64,000 bases of DNA from Cystobacter ferrugineus (GCF_001887355.1 NZ_MPIN01000003.1:569238-633237); one strand, 5' to 3'. Shown: positions 34,532-43,078, numbered from the stretch's first letter. Numbers and translations are program-made. Notes: generated by a model not told the origin, from the letters alone.

Positions 34532-35524
34532 ACGTCCAGGTCGAGGTGGTGGCTGTCGCCGCGCGGACCCCTGTCGGCCTCACCGCCGAGAGCAGCGCGG
34601 CCTCCGTGCGCGCGGGCATCTGCCGGTATGCCGAGTACCCCTTCATCGACCCACGCGGCGAGCGTCTGGTGCCCATGGCTGCGAGTGTTCTCGAGGAGAT
34701 CGAGGCGAAGATCGATCAAAAGATCCTCTACGGAGACAAGCTCAGCGTGTTGCTCGCGCTTCCGGAAACCCGCCCGGGATTCTCCGAAGAAGATGCTGCC
34801 TGGGTCGTGGATTCGGTGGCCGCGCGCCTCCGGTCGAAAATGTCCAGTGCGCGCGTCGAGGTCGCGGGGCGTGGGCACGCCGGGGCGATTCGGGCGGCCG
34901 AGCAGGTAATGCGCGAGTGCTCCGAAGGCAGGGACAATCTCTTCCTGGTCGTGGGCGTTGACAGCTACCACCACGCGAACACGTTCATGTGGTTGGAGCG
35001 AAGCCGCCGGTTCGCGCAGCCGGGGATTCGCAGCGGGTTCACCCCGGGCGAGGGAGCCGGATGCCTCGCTCTGATGAGCGCGGGACTGCGCCGTCGCCTG
35101 CGCCTCCCCCCCATTGGCCATCGTGCGAGGGGCGTGCACGGCTCAGGAGCGATTCCTTCGCGACAGTGACACGGGATCGTTCGGTGTTGGAATGACGCAG
35201 GCCGTGCAGGGCGCCGTCGCTGGGCTCGACCTTCCGCGCGAGGGTGTCGACGTCGTGTACACGGATATCAATGGCGAGCGTTACCGCAGCGAGGAGTGGG
35301 GCTTCGTCGCGCTGCGGGCACCGTCGGTCTGGAGATCAGCCGGGTACAAGGCCCCGAGCGACTGCTGGGGGGACGTGGGCGCCGCGTTTGGGGCCCTCGG
35401 GGGAGTGCTGGCGATCCGGGCCTTCGCGAGGGGCTACGCGCGGGGCCCACGTGCGCTGGTGATGGCGGGTTCCGATGGTGGGCTGAGAGGAGCGATGCTC
35501 CTGCAAGCCCCACAGGTGTCATGA
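34528..35524 (+). pseudogene. thiolase-like (beta-ketoacyl synthase-fold) T6SS accessory gene, frameshifted at a C7 tract
   Basis: GTG 34528 overlaps the DUF2169 stop. The first part (to about residue 194) and the last part (in another frame, to 35524) together form one protein of about 330 aa with a thiolase fold: V-V-A-V-A-A-R-T-P-V-G at the start, V-V-G-V-D-S-Y at the usual active-site strand, G-E-G-A-G-C-L-A-L, then G-D-V-G-A-A-F-G-A-L-G in the downstream frame. The frame changes at seven consecutive C (35106-35112); removing one C joins the two parts perfectly. The catalytic Cys position is Ser/Tyr and the His is missing, so even the intact protein would be non-enzymatic. Such proteins accompany DUF2169 in T6SS cargo loci. 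It could be a pseudogene, a slippage-controlled gene or a sequencing error. Confidence 0.8.
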
Positions 35525-35537
35525 GGAGGTAATTCCA

Positions 35538-35690
35538 ATGCCGAGCGACCGAAGTGAGGTAAATCTAGGCTCCTTTGGTCACGGAGAGAGCGTCCCGCCG
35601 TGTGGGTCCTGCAACATCATCCTACCCTTGATGCTCTGCACCAAAGGCAAGAGCAAGGAGAAGAAATGCCAGCACAAGAACAAGAGGTAG
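35538..35690 (+). CDS. 50-aa Cys-rich protein, possible effector remnant
   Basis: ATG 35538 follows a strong ribosome binding site (GAGGAGGT) just 13 bases after the thiolase-like gene. The 50 residues include G-H-G-E-S-V-P-P-C-G-S-C, a further Cys in L-M-L-C, and a lysine-rich C-terminus with one more Cys. The H-x-E ... P-C-x-x-C order recalls the zinc-binding motif of deaminase-type toxins, but the protein is far too short to be a whole deaminase domain. It occupies the place where a DUF4150/PAAR effector would be expected in such loci. Its end overlaps the start of the SUKH immunity gene by 25 bases. It may be the relic of an effector's tip or a self-contained small peptide. Confidence 0.6.
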   Translation: MPSDRSEVNLGSFGHGESVPPCGSCNIILPLMLCTKGKSKEKKCQHKNKR

Positions 35691-36433
35691 AGGCCGCGAT
35701 GGAGGCGTTTCTCCTGAGAGTCGTGCCCAACCTCAGGCAGCAATGGAAGGGCGCCACGCCGGACGCAATTGCTCGAATCGAGCAGATTGCAGGCCGCCCC
35801 TTGCCGCCATTCTATCGCTGGTTCCTCAGCCGAATGGGGCAAAGCATGGGCCCTCTGGCCTATCCTACTCTCGACTTTTCGGCACAACGCGTGCTCGACT
35901 GCTATGCCAAGGGCTGGGTTGCGCCTCATCCCCGACTCTTGCTGATTGCGCATGACTCCAATAGCATGATGCCCATGCCTCTCTTCTATGACCTCGATGC
36001 GCCGGCACGCGGCGATGCGCTGGTGGCGTCAAAAGAAGAAGGCGCCGATGAGGATGACCTGTACGAGAAGTTCGAGACTTTGCGCGAGATGCTGGCATGG
36101 GGTGCGCTTTCACTGTTCCGATTGGAAAAGATGCCACAGATATGCAGGGGCACTTTCCATGGCGACCATCCCAACCTCCTCGCCCTCATCGAGCCAGTGA
36201 TGAGTAGCCTGGGTTTCAAGCAACCGATCTCCACCGGCCCCTACTGCGGACTGTATGAACGCGACGATGCGGCCCTGATCTGCATAGGGACGCCGAGGCA
36301 AGGACTCGACAAGGTGCGGTCCTTCAAGTTCAGCGGCAACACCGCTGGAGTCCTCCGGAAAATCCTGGGTGAAATCGCAGCGGCGTCTTCTCTGGAGGTC
36401 CAAGTCGATGAATGGGTTCCGGCGCTCCAGTGA
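35666..36433 (+). CDS. SMI1/KNR4 (SUKH)-family immunity protein
   Basis: ATG 35666 follows AAGGAG and gives 255 residues. The N-terminal domain has the SUKH helix-strand signature T-P-D-A-I-A-R-I-E-Q-I-A-G-R-P-L-P-P-F-Y (about 30-50), then L-S-R-M-G and a beta-rich core. SUKH proteins are the commonest immunity proteins of polymorphic and type VI toxins, including nucleases and deaminases. Position at the end of a DUF2169/thiolase cargo locus supports that role. GC content is visibly lower than in the flanks. The 25-base overlap with the Cys-rich small gene suggests coupled translation. Confidence 0.82.
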   Translation: MPAQEQEVEAAMEAFLLRVVPNLRQQWKGATPDAIARIEQIAGRPLPPFYRWFLSRMGQSMGPLAYPTLDFSAQRVLDCYAKGWVAPHPRLLLIAHDSNSMMPMPLFYDLDAPARGDALVASKEEGADEDDLYEKFETLREMLAWGALSLFRLEKMPQICRGTFHGDHPNLLALIEPVMSSLGFKQPISTGPYCGLYERDDAALICIGTPRQGLDKVRSFKFSGNTAGVLRKILGEIAAASSLEVQVDEWVPALQ

Positions 36434-36493
36434 TTCCTGGGCGCGGGGATGGGGCTGGATGAAATGCATGATAGGCATTGCATGTCCCGGTAA

Positions 36494-36509
36494 TGTGACG
36501 CCAGTCACA
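36494..36509. promoter_or_regulatory. CRP/FNR-type palindrome, orphan
   Basis: TGTGACGCCAGTCACA matches the CRP consensus half-sites TGTGA and TCACA exactly, at N6 spacing. It lies 60 bases after the SUKH stop and no gene starts downstream on either strand within 400 bases, so it may be fortuitous or left from a lost promoter. Confidence 0.35.
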
Positions 36510-36591
36510 GGGGCAGGTCAGTGCCACGGGCGGGGCCTCGGCGGATAGCCAGCACAGCAGGGAGCAGCTGGTTTCGGACCTGCTCCCCCGG

Positions 36592-36628
36592 TGAGTGTCA
36601 ACGGAGTTGTCGCGAGAAGCTGACTCAA
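36592..36628 (+). repeat. 37-bp dispersed repeat, copy A
   Basis: TGAGTGTCAACGGAGTTG followed by TCGCGAGAAGCTGACTCAA. The same 37 bases with two mismatches occur in inverted orientation at 51023-51059. Flanks are unrelated, so it is a defined element, most likely the terminal sequence of a mobile element. Confidence 0.7.
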
Positions 36629-36905
36629 GCAGTGAGCCGAAATGAAGGTACTGCAGGGGTGAAGTGCTGGGAGGGGTTGAGACAGGGCCAGCCGGTGTCC
36701 AGTCGCGGGTGTTGCCGCGCCAGCGCGAGGGGTGACGACGGCGAGCATGCTGGTACACATCGACGAAAGGAAGCCGCCCAGGAGCGAGCCTCCTCGGCGA
36801 CTCTTCCTACTCGCGATGTCGGGCCGCTGTCCAGACCCGATGGGTGGGGAGGGGCAGTGGGGGAGGGCGCAACGGGGACGAGTTCCAAACAGGGCGAGCC
36901 CGTGT

Positions 36906-37856
36906 CTAGGCCCGGCGCCAACGCGCCGCCAGCAGCGTCAGGGCCATGACTCCGCCCGCGCTCGCCATGGCCAGCAGGGGCCGACGCAGGCGTTCCGCGA
37001 GCGCGTCCAGCACTCCCGCGGTCACGTCCCGGGACATCCGCCGCACGGCCAGGGCATCCGCGTCCTGATTCCAGGCGCGCACCTGTTGCGTCAGCGCCCC
37101 GCCCGCCCCTCGCACCGCCGCGGCCGCCGTGCGCTCGGCGAGCGCCTCGAGCGTCGCCCCCAGGGTCTCTCGTGAGAGCTCCGGACTGGCCGCCAGTTCC
37201 TCCCGCACGCCAGCGGCCATGCCCCGCACCGCGTCCTGGCCCGCGCGGTGGACCACGCCCCCGAGTACGTCCACGTCCTTCTGGAGCTGCGTGCCCAGGC
37301 CCGTCACGAGCCCTCGCCCCACCGCCGACGCCACTTCCTCCCCCAGCGGGCCCGCCGCCCGAAGGTCCTCGGCGAACACCGGCACCGCGTCGTGCACCCG
37401 TCCCAGCGCCGCGTCCACCACCGCCTCGGTCATGGCCTGGGCGCGCTCCCTCGGCGTGCGGATCTCATCCGTGCGCGAGTGCGTGAAGGCGATGATCTCG
37501 TCCAGCAGGAGGTTGAACCGCTCGACGAGCGAGTGCATCGGCATGCCGCCGTCCTGCCACTCCCGCTCCAGCACATCCAACAGCCCCTGCATGGCCGACG
37601 CCGCCATGGTCTGCGCCGTGGCTCCCGGGTCCACCCGCTCGTGCTCGGCGGCCTCGTGGAGCAGCCGACCGAGCACCGTCAGTGCGTCCTGGAGAATCGT
37701 GCGCAGTTGCCCGTCGAGTCCCGGCAGCTCCTTGCGCAAGCCGTCCGCCGTGCCCCGCACCACGCCCTTCGCGGCCTCGTGGGCGATCAGGCGTTCGAGC
37801 GACAGCGCCAACTGGCGGAGCGCCGCCACGGGACTCGAGGGCTGGTCCTTCGACAT
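36906..37856 (-). CDS. helical protein with C-terminal membrane anchor, unknown function
   Basis: This is a 316-aa protein almost wholly alpha-helical, with repeated Ala/Arg/Glu-rich helices and a single hydrophobic segment at the extreme C-terminus (about 294-311) followed by A-R-W-R-R-A. This is a tail anchor with the bulk in the cytoplasm. ATG 37856 follows GGAAGGATGG. It is divergent from the NfeD/flotillin operon by 260 bases. I recognise no family; the helical arrays could form coiled coils or apolipoprotein-like membrane contacts. Confidence 0.6.
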   Translation of the reverse strand: MSKDQPSSPVAALRQLALSLERLIAHEAAKGVVRGTADGLRKELPGLDGQLRTILQDALTVLGRLLHEAAEHERVDPGATAQTMAASAMQGLLDVLEREWQDGGMPMHSLVERFNLLLDEIIAFTHSRTDEIRTPRERAQAMTEAVVDAALGRVHDAVPVFAEDLRAAGPLGEEVASAVGRGLVTGLGTQLQKDVDVLGGVVHRAGQDAVRGMAAGVREELAASPELSRETLGATLEALAERTAAAAVRGAGGALTQQVRAWNQDADALAVRRMSRDVTAGVLDALAERLRRPLLAMASAGGVMALTLLAARWRRA

Positions 37857-38116
37857 GCGTCCATCCTTCCGACGCGCCGCGCGTCGCCCGGGGAGACACC
37901 TGTCCTTGAGGATGGGAATGGCCCCGGGCTGGGACAACCACCCGGGGGGCCGCCCGGACGTCCTGGCACGCGTCCGCCCTCCCTCCCTGGCGCCTGCTGA
38001 ACCCGGTGCGGGGCGAGCCGTGCGCTCCGAGAGCCGCGGGCGAGTCCGATCGCGGAGCCGACCCGTCCCCACCTTGAGGTCGTACCGGGGCACCCTCGCC
38101 TCGGCTCGGAGGGCCC

Positions 38117-38725
38117 ATGTTCGCGCTCTACGTCACGAGTCTCGTCATCGGAGGAGGGCTGTTGCTCCTCTCGCTGCTCTTCGGCGGCGACGCCGGGGAG
38201 GCGAGCGGGCTCGCCGAGGGCGGGCTGGAGGGCTCGGAGGTGGGGGAGGGCGCCGCGGAGGGAAGCGCCCTGGGCCGCTCGCTCCCGCTGGCCTCGTTGT
38301 TCTTCTGGACCTTCTTCCTCGCCTTCTTCGGGTTGACCGGGGTGCTCCTGTCCACCCTGGCGCGAGGGACGGGGGTGCTGCTCACCGGAAGCCTGTCGGT
38401 GGGCGTGGGGCTGGGCGCGGGGCTCATCGCGTCGCGCGTGCTGCGGGCCCTGGGCCGCGCCGAGGTGGACAGCGTCATGCGGCCCGCGGATGTGGTGGGA
38501 CGGCTCGGCCGGGTGGTGGTGCCGGTGGGGCGCACGCAGCCGGGCAAGGTGCGGGTGGAGCTCAAGGGGCGCACGGTGGAGCTCCTCGCGTATGGCGACA
38601 CGGTGGTGCCGCTCGCGCCCTCCCACCGCGTGTTCGTGCATGACGTCCTGGAGGACGGCTCGGTGCGTGTCGTCTCCGCCGAGGAGCCGCGCGGCCTCCA
38701 GCCGCCCGTTCCCGTCTCTTCTTGA
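38117..38725 (+). CDS. NfeD/YqiJ-like membrane protein
   Basis: This is a 202-aa protein with three membrane segments (about 2-22, 56-78, 82-105) and a C-terminal small beta-barrel (about 118-190; V-G-R-L-G-R-V-V-V-P ... G-K-V-R-V-E-L ... L-A-Y-G-D-T-V) of the OB-fold kind in NfeD-type proteins. In many bacteria such a protein is encoded with a flotillin (YqiJ with YqiK) and the two act in membrane microdomains. Here it precedes two flotillin-like genes with a 9-base gap, in one operon. Confidence 0.82.
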   Translation: MFALYVTSLVIGGGLLLLSLLFGGDAGEASGLAEGGLEGSEVGEGAAEGSALGRSLPLASLFFWTFFLAFFGLTGVLLSTLARGTGVLLTGSLSVGVGLGAGLIASRVLRALGRAEVDSVMRPADVVGRLGRVVVPVGRTQPGKVRVELKGRTVELLAYGDTVVPLAPSHRVFVHDVLEDGSVRVVSAEEPRGLQPPVPVSS

Positions 38726-38734
38726 GGAGGTGCC

Positions 38735-40069
38735 ATGGAGCTGTCCGCGAATGGCGAGTGGTTCATCCCCCTGGTGCTCGGCGCCGTGGTGCTGCTGGCC
38801 GTGGTGGTGGCGCTGCTGGTGGCCAAGGCCCTGGTGCACGTGTGCCGTCCCAACGAGGTGCTCGTCTTCGCCGGACGGAGGCACCATGCGCGGGATGGCG
38901 GCTCGGTGGGCTTCCGCGTGGTGTCCGGCGGACGCGCCTTCCGCATTCCCCTGCTGGAGCGGGTGGAGCGGATGGACGTGAGCCTGCTGTCGGTGCCCAT
39001 GTCCGTCACCGGGGCCTACTCGCTGGGGGGCATCCCGCTCACCTTGCAGGCCGTGGCCAACGTGAAGGTCTCCTCCGAGCCCCAGGTGCTCGGCAACGCG
39101 CTGGAGCGCTTCCTCGGGCACGGCCGCACCACCGTCTCCGAGGTGGCCCGGCAGACGCTGGAGGGCCACCTGCGCGGCGTACTGGCCACCATGACGCCCG
39201 AGCAGGTGAACGAGGATCGCCTCACCTTCGCCAACCGGCTCACCGAGGAGGCTGGGGAGGATCTCCGCCAGCTCGGCCTGCAACTGGACACGCTGAAGAT
39301 CCAGCACGTCTCCGATGAGCGGAGCTACCTGGACAGCATCGGCCGGGTGCGCATCTCCGAGGTGCTGCGCGAGGCGGAGGTGGCCGAGTCCGACGCGGTG
39401 CGCCAGGCCGAGGAGGCGGAGGCGGTGGCCCATGCACGGGCCCGGGTGGCCGAGGCCCAGGCGGAGGCGCGCATCCAGCGGCACCATCACGCCCTATCCG
39501 AGCAGAGGGCCGGGCTCGAGGCCCAGGCCCGCTCGGCGGAGGAGCGGGCCCTGGCGGCGGCCGAGGAGGCCCGCGCGGAGGCGGAGAAGGAGCTGCAGGA
39601 GGTGCGTGCCGGGCTGGAGGAACTGCGGCTGAGGGCGGACGTCATCGTCCCGGCGGAGGCCCGGCGGCGCGCCCAGGAACTGGAGGCGGCCGGGGCCGCC
39701 GCGGCCGTGGCGGAGAACGGCCGCGCCACCGCCGAGTCCCTTTCCCTCGTATCGGAAGCCTGGCGGGACACCGGGGGCCATGCGATGGAGATGTTCGTCC
39801 TCCAGCATCTGGAGGAGCTGCTCGGGCACGTGGCGGGCGCGGCCTCCCGGGTGCGGGTGGACTCGGTGTCCCTGCTGGACTCGGGGGACGGCTCCACCCT
39901 GGCGGGCTACTTGCGCGCCTATCCCGCCGCGGTGGCGGAGCTGCTCCGGGAGGTCTCCTCCACGCTCGGTGTGGACATCCCCGCGGTGCTCGCCGGGCCG
40001 CGCGAGGCGCCACGCCCTCTGGCGGCGGAGGGTCCACCACGGGATTCGGCGGAGGAGGCCTGGTCATGA
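38735..40069 (+). CDS. flotillin-like SPFH-domain protein 1
   Basis: This 444-aa protein starts at ATG 38735 behind GAGGAGG. An N-terminal membrane segment (about 8-28), C-R-P-N-E-V-L-V-F-A-G and an SPFH domain (about 40-200) are followed by a long Ala/Glu-rich coiled coil (about 205-345; repeated A-E-A and E-A-E-A runs) and a flotillin-type C-terminus. Flotillins assemble into ring or scaffold structures on membranes. It overlaps the second flotillin gene by four bases (ATGA), so the two are presumably hetero-oligomer subunits. Confidence 0.9.
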   Translation: MELSANGEWFIPLVLGAVVLLAVVVALLVAKALVHVCRPNEVLVFAGRRHHARDGGSVGFRVVSGGRAFRIPLLERVERMDVSLLSVPMSVTGAYSLGGIPLTLQAVANVKVSSEPQVLGNALERFLGHGRTTVSEVARQTLEGHLRGVLATMTPEQVNEDRLTFANRLTEEAGEDLRQLGLQLDTLKIQHVSDERSYLDSIGRVRISEVLREAEVAESDAVRQAEEAEAVAHARARVAEAQAEARIQRHHHALSEQRAGLEAQARSAEERALAAAEEARAEAEKELQEVRAGLEELRLRADVIVPAEARRRAQELEAAGAAAAVAENGRATAESLSLVSEAWRDTGGHAMEMFVLQHLEELLGHVAGAASRVRVDSVSLLDSGDGSTLAGYLRAYPAAVAELLREVSSTLGVDIPAVLAGPREAPRPLAAEGPPRDSAEEAWS

Positions 40070-41322
40070 CGGTGTTCGCCGTGCTCGTCGTCGTCCTGGT
40101 GCTGGCCGCGGCCGCGGTGGCCGCAGTGGCCCGGAAGCTGATCCACATCTGCCAGCCCAACGAGGTGCTCATCTTCTCCGGGACGCGGCGGCTCGTGGAG
40201 GGGCAGCCCGCGCGCTACCGCCTGGTGCACGGCGGGCGCGGCCTGCGCATCCCCCTGCTGGAGCGCGTGGACTCGTTGGATCTCACCAACATGGTCATCG
40301 CCGTGGGAGTGAAGGGCGCCTACTCCAAGGGGGGCATCCCCCTCAACGTGGAGTCGGTGGCCAACGTGAAGGTGGCCAGTGGGGAGCCCATCCTCGGCAA
40401 CGCCATCGAGCGCTTCCTCGGCAAGCCGCGCGCGGAGGTGGTGCGCGTGGCGAAGGAGACGCTGGAGGGCAACCTGCGCGGGGTGCTGGCCACCCTCACG
40501 CCCGAGGAGGTCAACGGTGACCGGGCCCGCTTCGCGCAGTGCCTGCTCCAGGAAGCGGATCATGATCTCAACAAGCTGGGGCTGGTGCTGGACACGCTGA
40601 AGATCCAGAGCGTCTCGGACGACCGGGGCTTCCTCAACGCGCTGGGCCGCAAGCAGTCCGCGGCGCTGCAGATGCGCTCGCGCATCGCCGAGGCGGAGAA
40701 CCACGCCTTGGCGGCCGAGCGCGCGGCGCACAACCGCGAGGTGCGCGAGGTGGCGCGCCTGGAGGCGGAGTTCTCCGTGGCGCGCGCGGACGCGGAGCGG
40801 CGCATCCTGGAGGCCCAGGCGCGGCAGGCGGCCCGGGTGGCCGAGGAGCGAGGCCTGGTGGTGTCCCAACTGGCGCGCGCCCGGGCGGAGGTGGACGTGC
40901 AGCGGGTGCGCATCGAGCAGGTGCGGCTCCTGCTGGAGGCGGACGTCCTCAAGCCGGCCGAGGCGCGGCGCCAGGAGCAGGTGGCGGCGGCTCGTGGTGC
41001 GGCCTCCCGCATCGTGGAGGAGGGCCGGGCCACCGCCACCTCCCTCGCGGCGCTGGCGCGCACCTGGGAGGACTCGGACGGATCGGCGCGGCAGATCCTG
41101 CTCGCCCAGAAGCTCGCGCCCTTGCTGGAGTCCCTGCTCGGCCCGGTGGGGCAGGCCCCCGTCGAGCGGCTCACCATGCTGGACGCGCGCCTGGGCGGCA
41201 GCGGGGAGCTGTCTTCCCGCGTGGCCCTGGTTGGCGAGCAGCTCAAGCATGTGCTCGGGGTGGATCCGCGCGAGCTGCTCCGCCGGCTCGCCGGGCCTCC
41301 GCCAGCGGCGCAGGACGCCTGA
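40066..41322 (+). CDS. flotillin-like SPFH-domain protein 2
   Basis: This is a 418-aa paralogue of the preceding product with the same order: membrane segment (about 3-24), I-C-Q-P-N-E-V-L-I-F-S-G, SPFH domain (about 40-195), coiled coil (about 200-330) and C-terminal helix. The SPFH cores align closely (both have G-G-I-P-L and V-A-N-V-K-V), but the coiled coils diverge, as in flotillin-1/2 pairs. Four-base overlap with the upstream gene shows coupled translation. Likely partner of the NfeD-like protein. Confidence 0.9.
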   Translation: MTVFAVLVVVLVLAAAAVAAVARKLIHICQPNEVLIFSGTRRLVEGQPARYRLVHGGRGLRIPLLERVDSLDLTNMVIAVGVKGAYSKGGIPLNVESVANVKVASGEPILGNAIERFLGKPRAEVVRVAKETLEGNLRGVLATLTPEEVNGDRARFAQCLLQEADHDLNKLGLVLDTLKIQSVSDDRGFLNALGRKQSAALQMRSRIAEAENHALAAERAAHNREVREVARLEAEFSVARADAERRILEAQARQAARVAEERGLVVSQLARARAEVDVQRVRIEQVRLLLEADVLKPAEARRQEQVAAARGAASRIVEEGRATATSLAALARTWEDSDGSARQILLAQKLAPLLESLLGPVGQAPVERLTMLDARLGGSGELSSRVALVGEQLKHVLGVDPRELLRRLAGPPPAAQDA

Positions 41323-41435
41323 GCCTCGGGGCGGTGAGTGTCGGGTAGAGCTGCCGGCCACGGAAGCCTCCCCCGCGCAGGTGCGCCACCGCTTCCCGGG
41401 ACAGCGCCTCGCCATCGCGCCGTCAATGGTGAGGC

Positions 41436-43073
41436 TCACAACCGGAAGCCCGAGAGGGCCTCGGTCAGCCGCGCCGTCGTGCCGCGCAGTTGCTCGGCGG
41501 ACTGGCGCATGGCGGTCACCGACACCACCGCCTTGTCCGTCGTGCGAGACAGCTCGTTCACCGCCGAGAAGATCTGTCCCAGGCCCTCGTGCTGCTGCTT
41601 CACCACCTTGACGATGCTCCGCAGGCTGGTGCTCGACTCCTGGAGCATCCGGGTGAGTTCCTCCAGGCGCTCGCCTCCCGTCCGCACCTGCTCGAGTTCC
41701 GCCTCCATCCGGGCGCGGCCCCGCGCGGTGATGGCCACCGTGTCGCGCATGGCTCCACTCGAGCGCCTGAGCTGCTCGCGCACCGCCACCGTCTCCTTCA
41801 CCGAGCGGTCCGCCAGCGAGCGGATCTCCACCGCCACCACCCGGAAGCCCTGTCCCTCCGGCCCCGCCCGCGCCGCCTCGATGCCCGCCGACAGCGCCAG
41901 CACGTGACTCTGCTCGGCCAGATCCCGCACCGTCTCCGTCAGCGTGGACACCTTCACGCTGTGCTCGGCCAGCTCCACCACGTGCCGCGCGATGGCATCG
42001 AACTGTCCGCGCAGCTCCTGGATGCCCCGCAGGCTCCCGGTCAGCACCTGCATGCCGGAGCGACCCACCTCGTCGGCCCGCTCGGCCGTGCTCAGCACGC
42101 CCGCCACCTGCCGTTCCGCCAGCTCGGACGCCTGGCTGATCTCCTCGGCCACCGCGTTCGTCCGCGTCACCGCCGCCGCCTGCCGCTCGACGCTGTGCCC
42201 CTGCTCGTCCGCCGCGCTCGCCAGCCGCTCCACCGCCTCGGCCATCTCCTGGCCCGCCTGGCGCACCGCCAGCATCAGCTCGCGCAGTTGCGACACCATC
42301 TGCCCGAGGATGCGCGAGAGCTGAGCGATCTCGTCCTCGCCGGGAGTGGCCAGTTGCAGGGACAGGTCTCCCTTCTCCACCTGCCGCGCCGCCACCATCA
42401 ACTCCTTCAGGGGCCGGGTGATGGAGCGCCCCACCGCGGCGAGGAACACGAGCAGGAAGAGTCCGAGCCCTCCATCCACCGCCGCGAGCCCCCACCGGGC
42501 CCGCCGCAGCGTGCGCGCCACCTCGAGCTCCAGCTCGCTGGAGCGCAGGCGCAGGCTGTTGGCCGCCGCTTCGAGCAGCTCGGCCAGCCGCGCGTAGCGG
42601 CGCGTGTGGGCCCCCGCCAGGAAGTCCGCGAGCGCCCGGCTCCGCTCCGCCTCGGAGACGGCGAAGACGCGCGTGCGCACCGCCCGGGCGTACCCCTCCC
42701 AGGCCACGCGCGCGTCCTCGACGTACAGGCGGGCATCCGGGGCATCCGTCACCGACAGTGCTCGCTCGAAGCGCGCGTCCACGCCCGCGGCGATCTCCTC
42801 CCACTGCCTGACGAGCTGCCGCGCCCCATCCTCGCTGGAGGGCGCGAGCATGAGGTGCAGGACCGCGCGCGCGGCATGCAGTTCTCCCAGCAGCGCCTGG
42901 ACCGTGTCGTACGTCTCCGCCTGCAGCTTGAGCTGCTGGTGTACGGGACCGCCGACCTGGAACCGGTCCAGCGTGGACTCCTGGACCGCGTGGCTCGTCA
43001 CGAACACCGCGAGGATGATGACGAGGAGCAGCGAGAGCTTGTGACGGACCGTCAAGCGGCGCGGCGAGGACAT
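41436..43073 (-). CDS. methyl-accepting chemotaxis protein
   Basis: This is a 545-aa chemoreceptor. TM1 is at about 12-30 and a periplasmic four-helix-type domain at about 31-192. TM2 is at about 193-213, HAMP at about 214-268 and the cytoplasmic helical hairpin at about 290-540. The tip reads L-A-L-S-A-G-I-E-A-A-R-A-G-P-E-G-Q-G-F-R-V-V-A, close to the canonical L-N-A-A-I-E-A-A-R-A-G-E, with S and G replacing N and A. It lies 5 bases after a phosphate-binding-like lipoprotein gene, so the two probably form a receptor-binding-protein pair. No che genes are in the window. Confidence 0.92.
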   Translation of the reverse strand: MSSPRRLTVRHKLSLLLVIILAVFVTSHAVQESTLDRFQVGGPVHQQLKLQAETYDTVQALLGELHAARAVLHLMLAPSSEDGARQLVRQWEEIAAGVDARFERALSVTDAPDARLYVEDARVAWEGYARAVRTRVFAVSEAERSRALADFLAGAHTRRYARLAELLEAAANSLRLRSSELELEVARTLRRARWGLAAVDGGLGLFLLVFLAAVGRSITRPLKELMVAARQVEKGDLSLQLATPGEDEIAQLSRILGQMVSQLRELMLAVRQAGQEMAEAVERLASAADEQGHSVERQAAAVTRTNAVAEEISQASELAERQVAGVLSTAERADEVGRSGMQVLTGSLRGIQELRGQFDAIARHVVELAEHSVKVSTLTETVRDLAEQSHVLALSAGIEAARAGPEGQGFRVVAVEIRSLADRSVKETVAVREQLRRSSGAMRDTVAITARGRARMEAELEQVRTGGERLEELTRMLQESSTSLRSIVKVVKQQHEGLGQIFSAVNELSRTTDKAVVSVTAMRQSAEQLRGTTARLTEALSGFRL

Positions 43074-43078
43074 GGCGC

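Larger units (their letters stand above)
36434..36905. other. 472-bp intergenic scar region
   Basis: There is no convincing gene. It contains the perfect TGTGA-N6-TCACA palindrome at 36494, one copy of a 37-bp repeat at 36592, and two related hairpin-like motifs: ACAGGGCCAGCCGGTGTCCAG near 36682 and ACAGGGCGAGCCCGTGTCTAG near 36890. The latter lies just downstream of the convergent gene's stop and could act as its terminator. The mixture suggests an old mobile-element insertion. Confidence 0.45.

Noticed and set aside
36521-36949. A 142-codon plus-strand frame in the 36.5-kb gap
   Set aside because: Composition is irregular, it overlaps the end of the convergent gene and includes the dispersed repeat; no family or ribosome binding site.
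39919-42804. A 961-codon minus-strand frame over the flotillin genes
   Set aside because: Antisense shadow of the flotillin genes and an alternate frame of the chemoreceptor gene.
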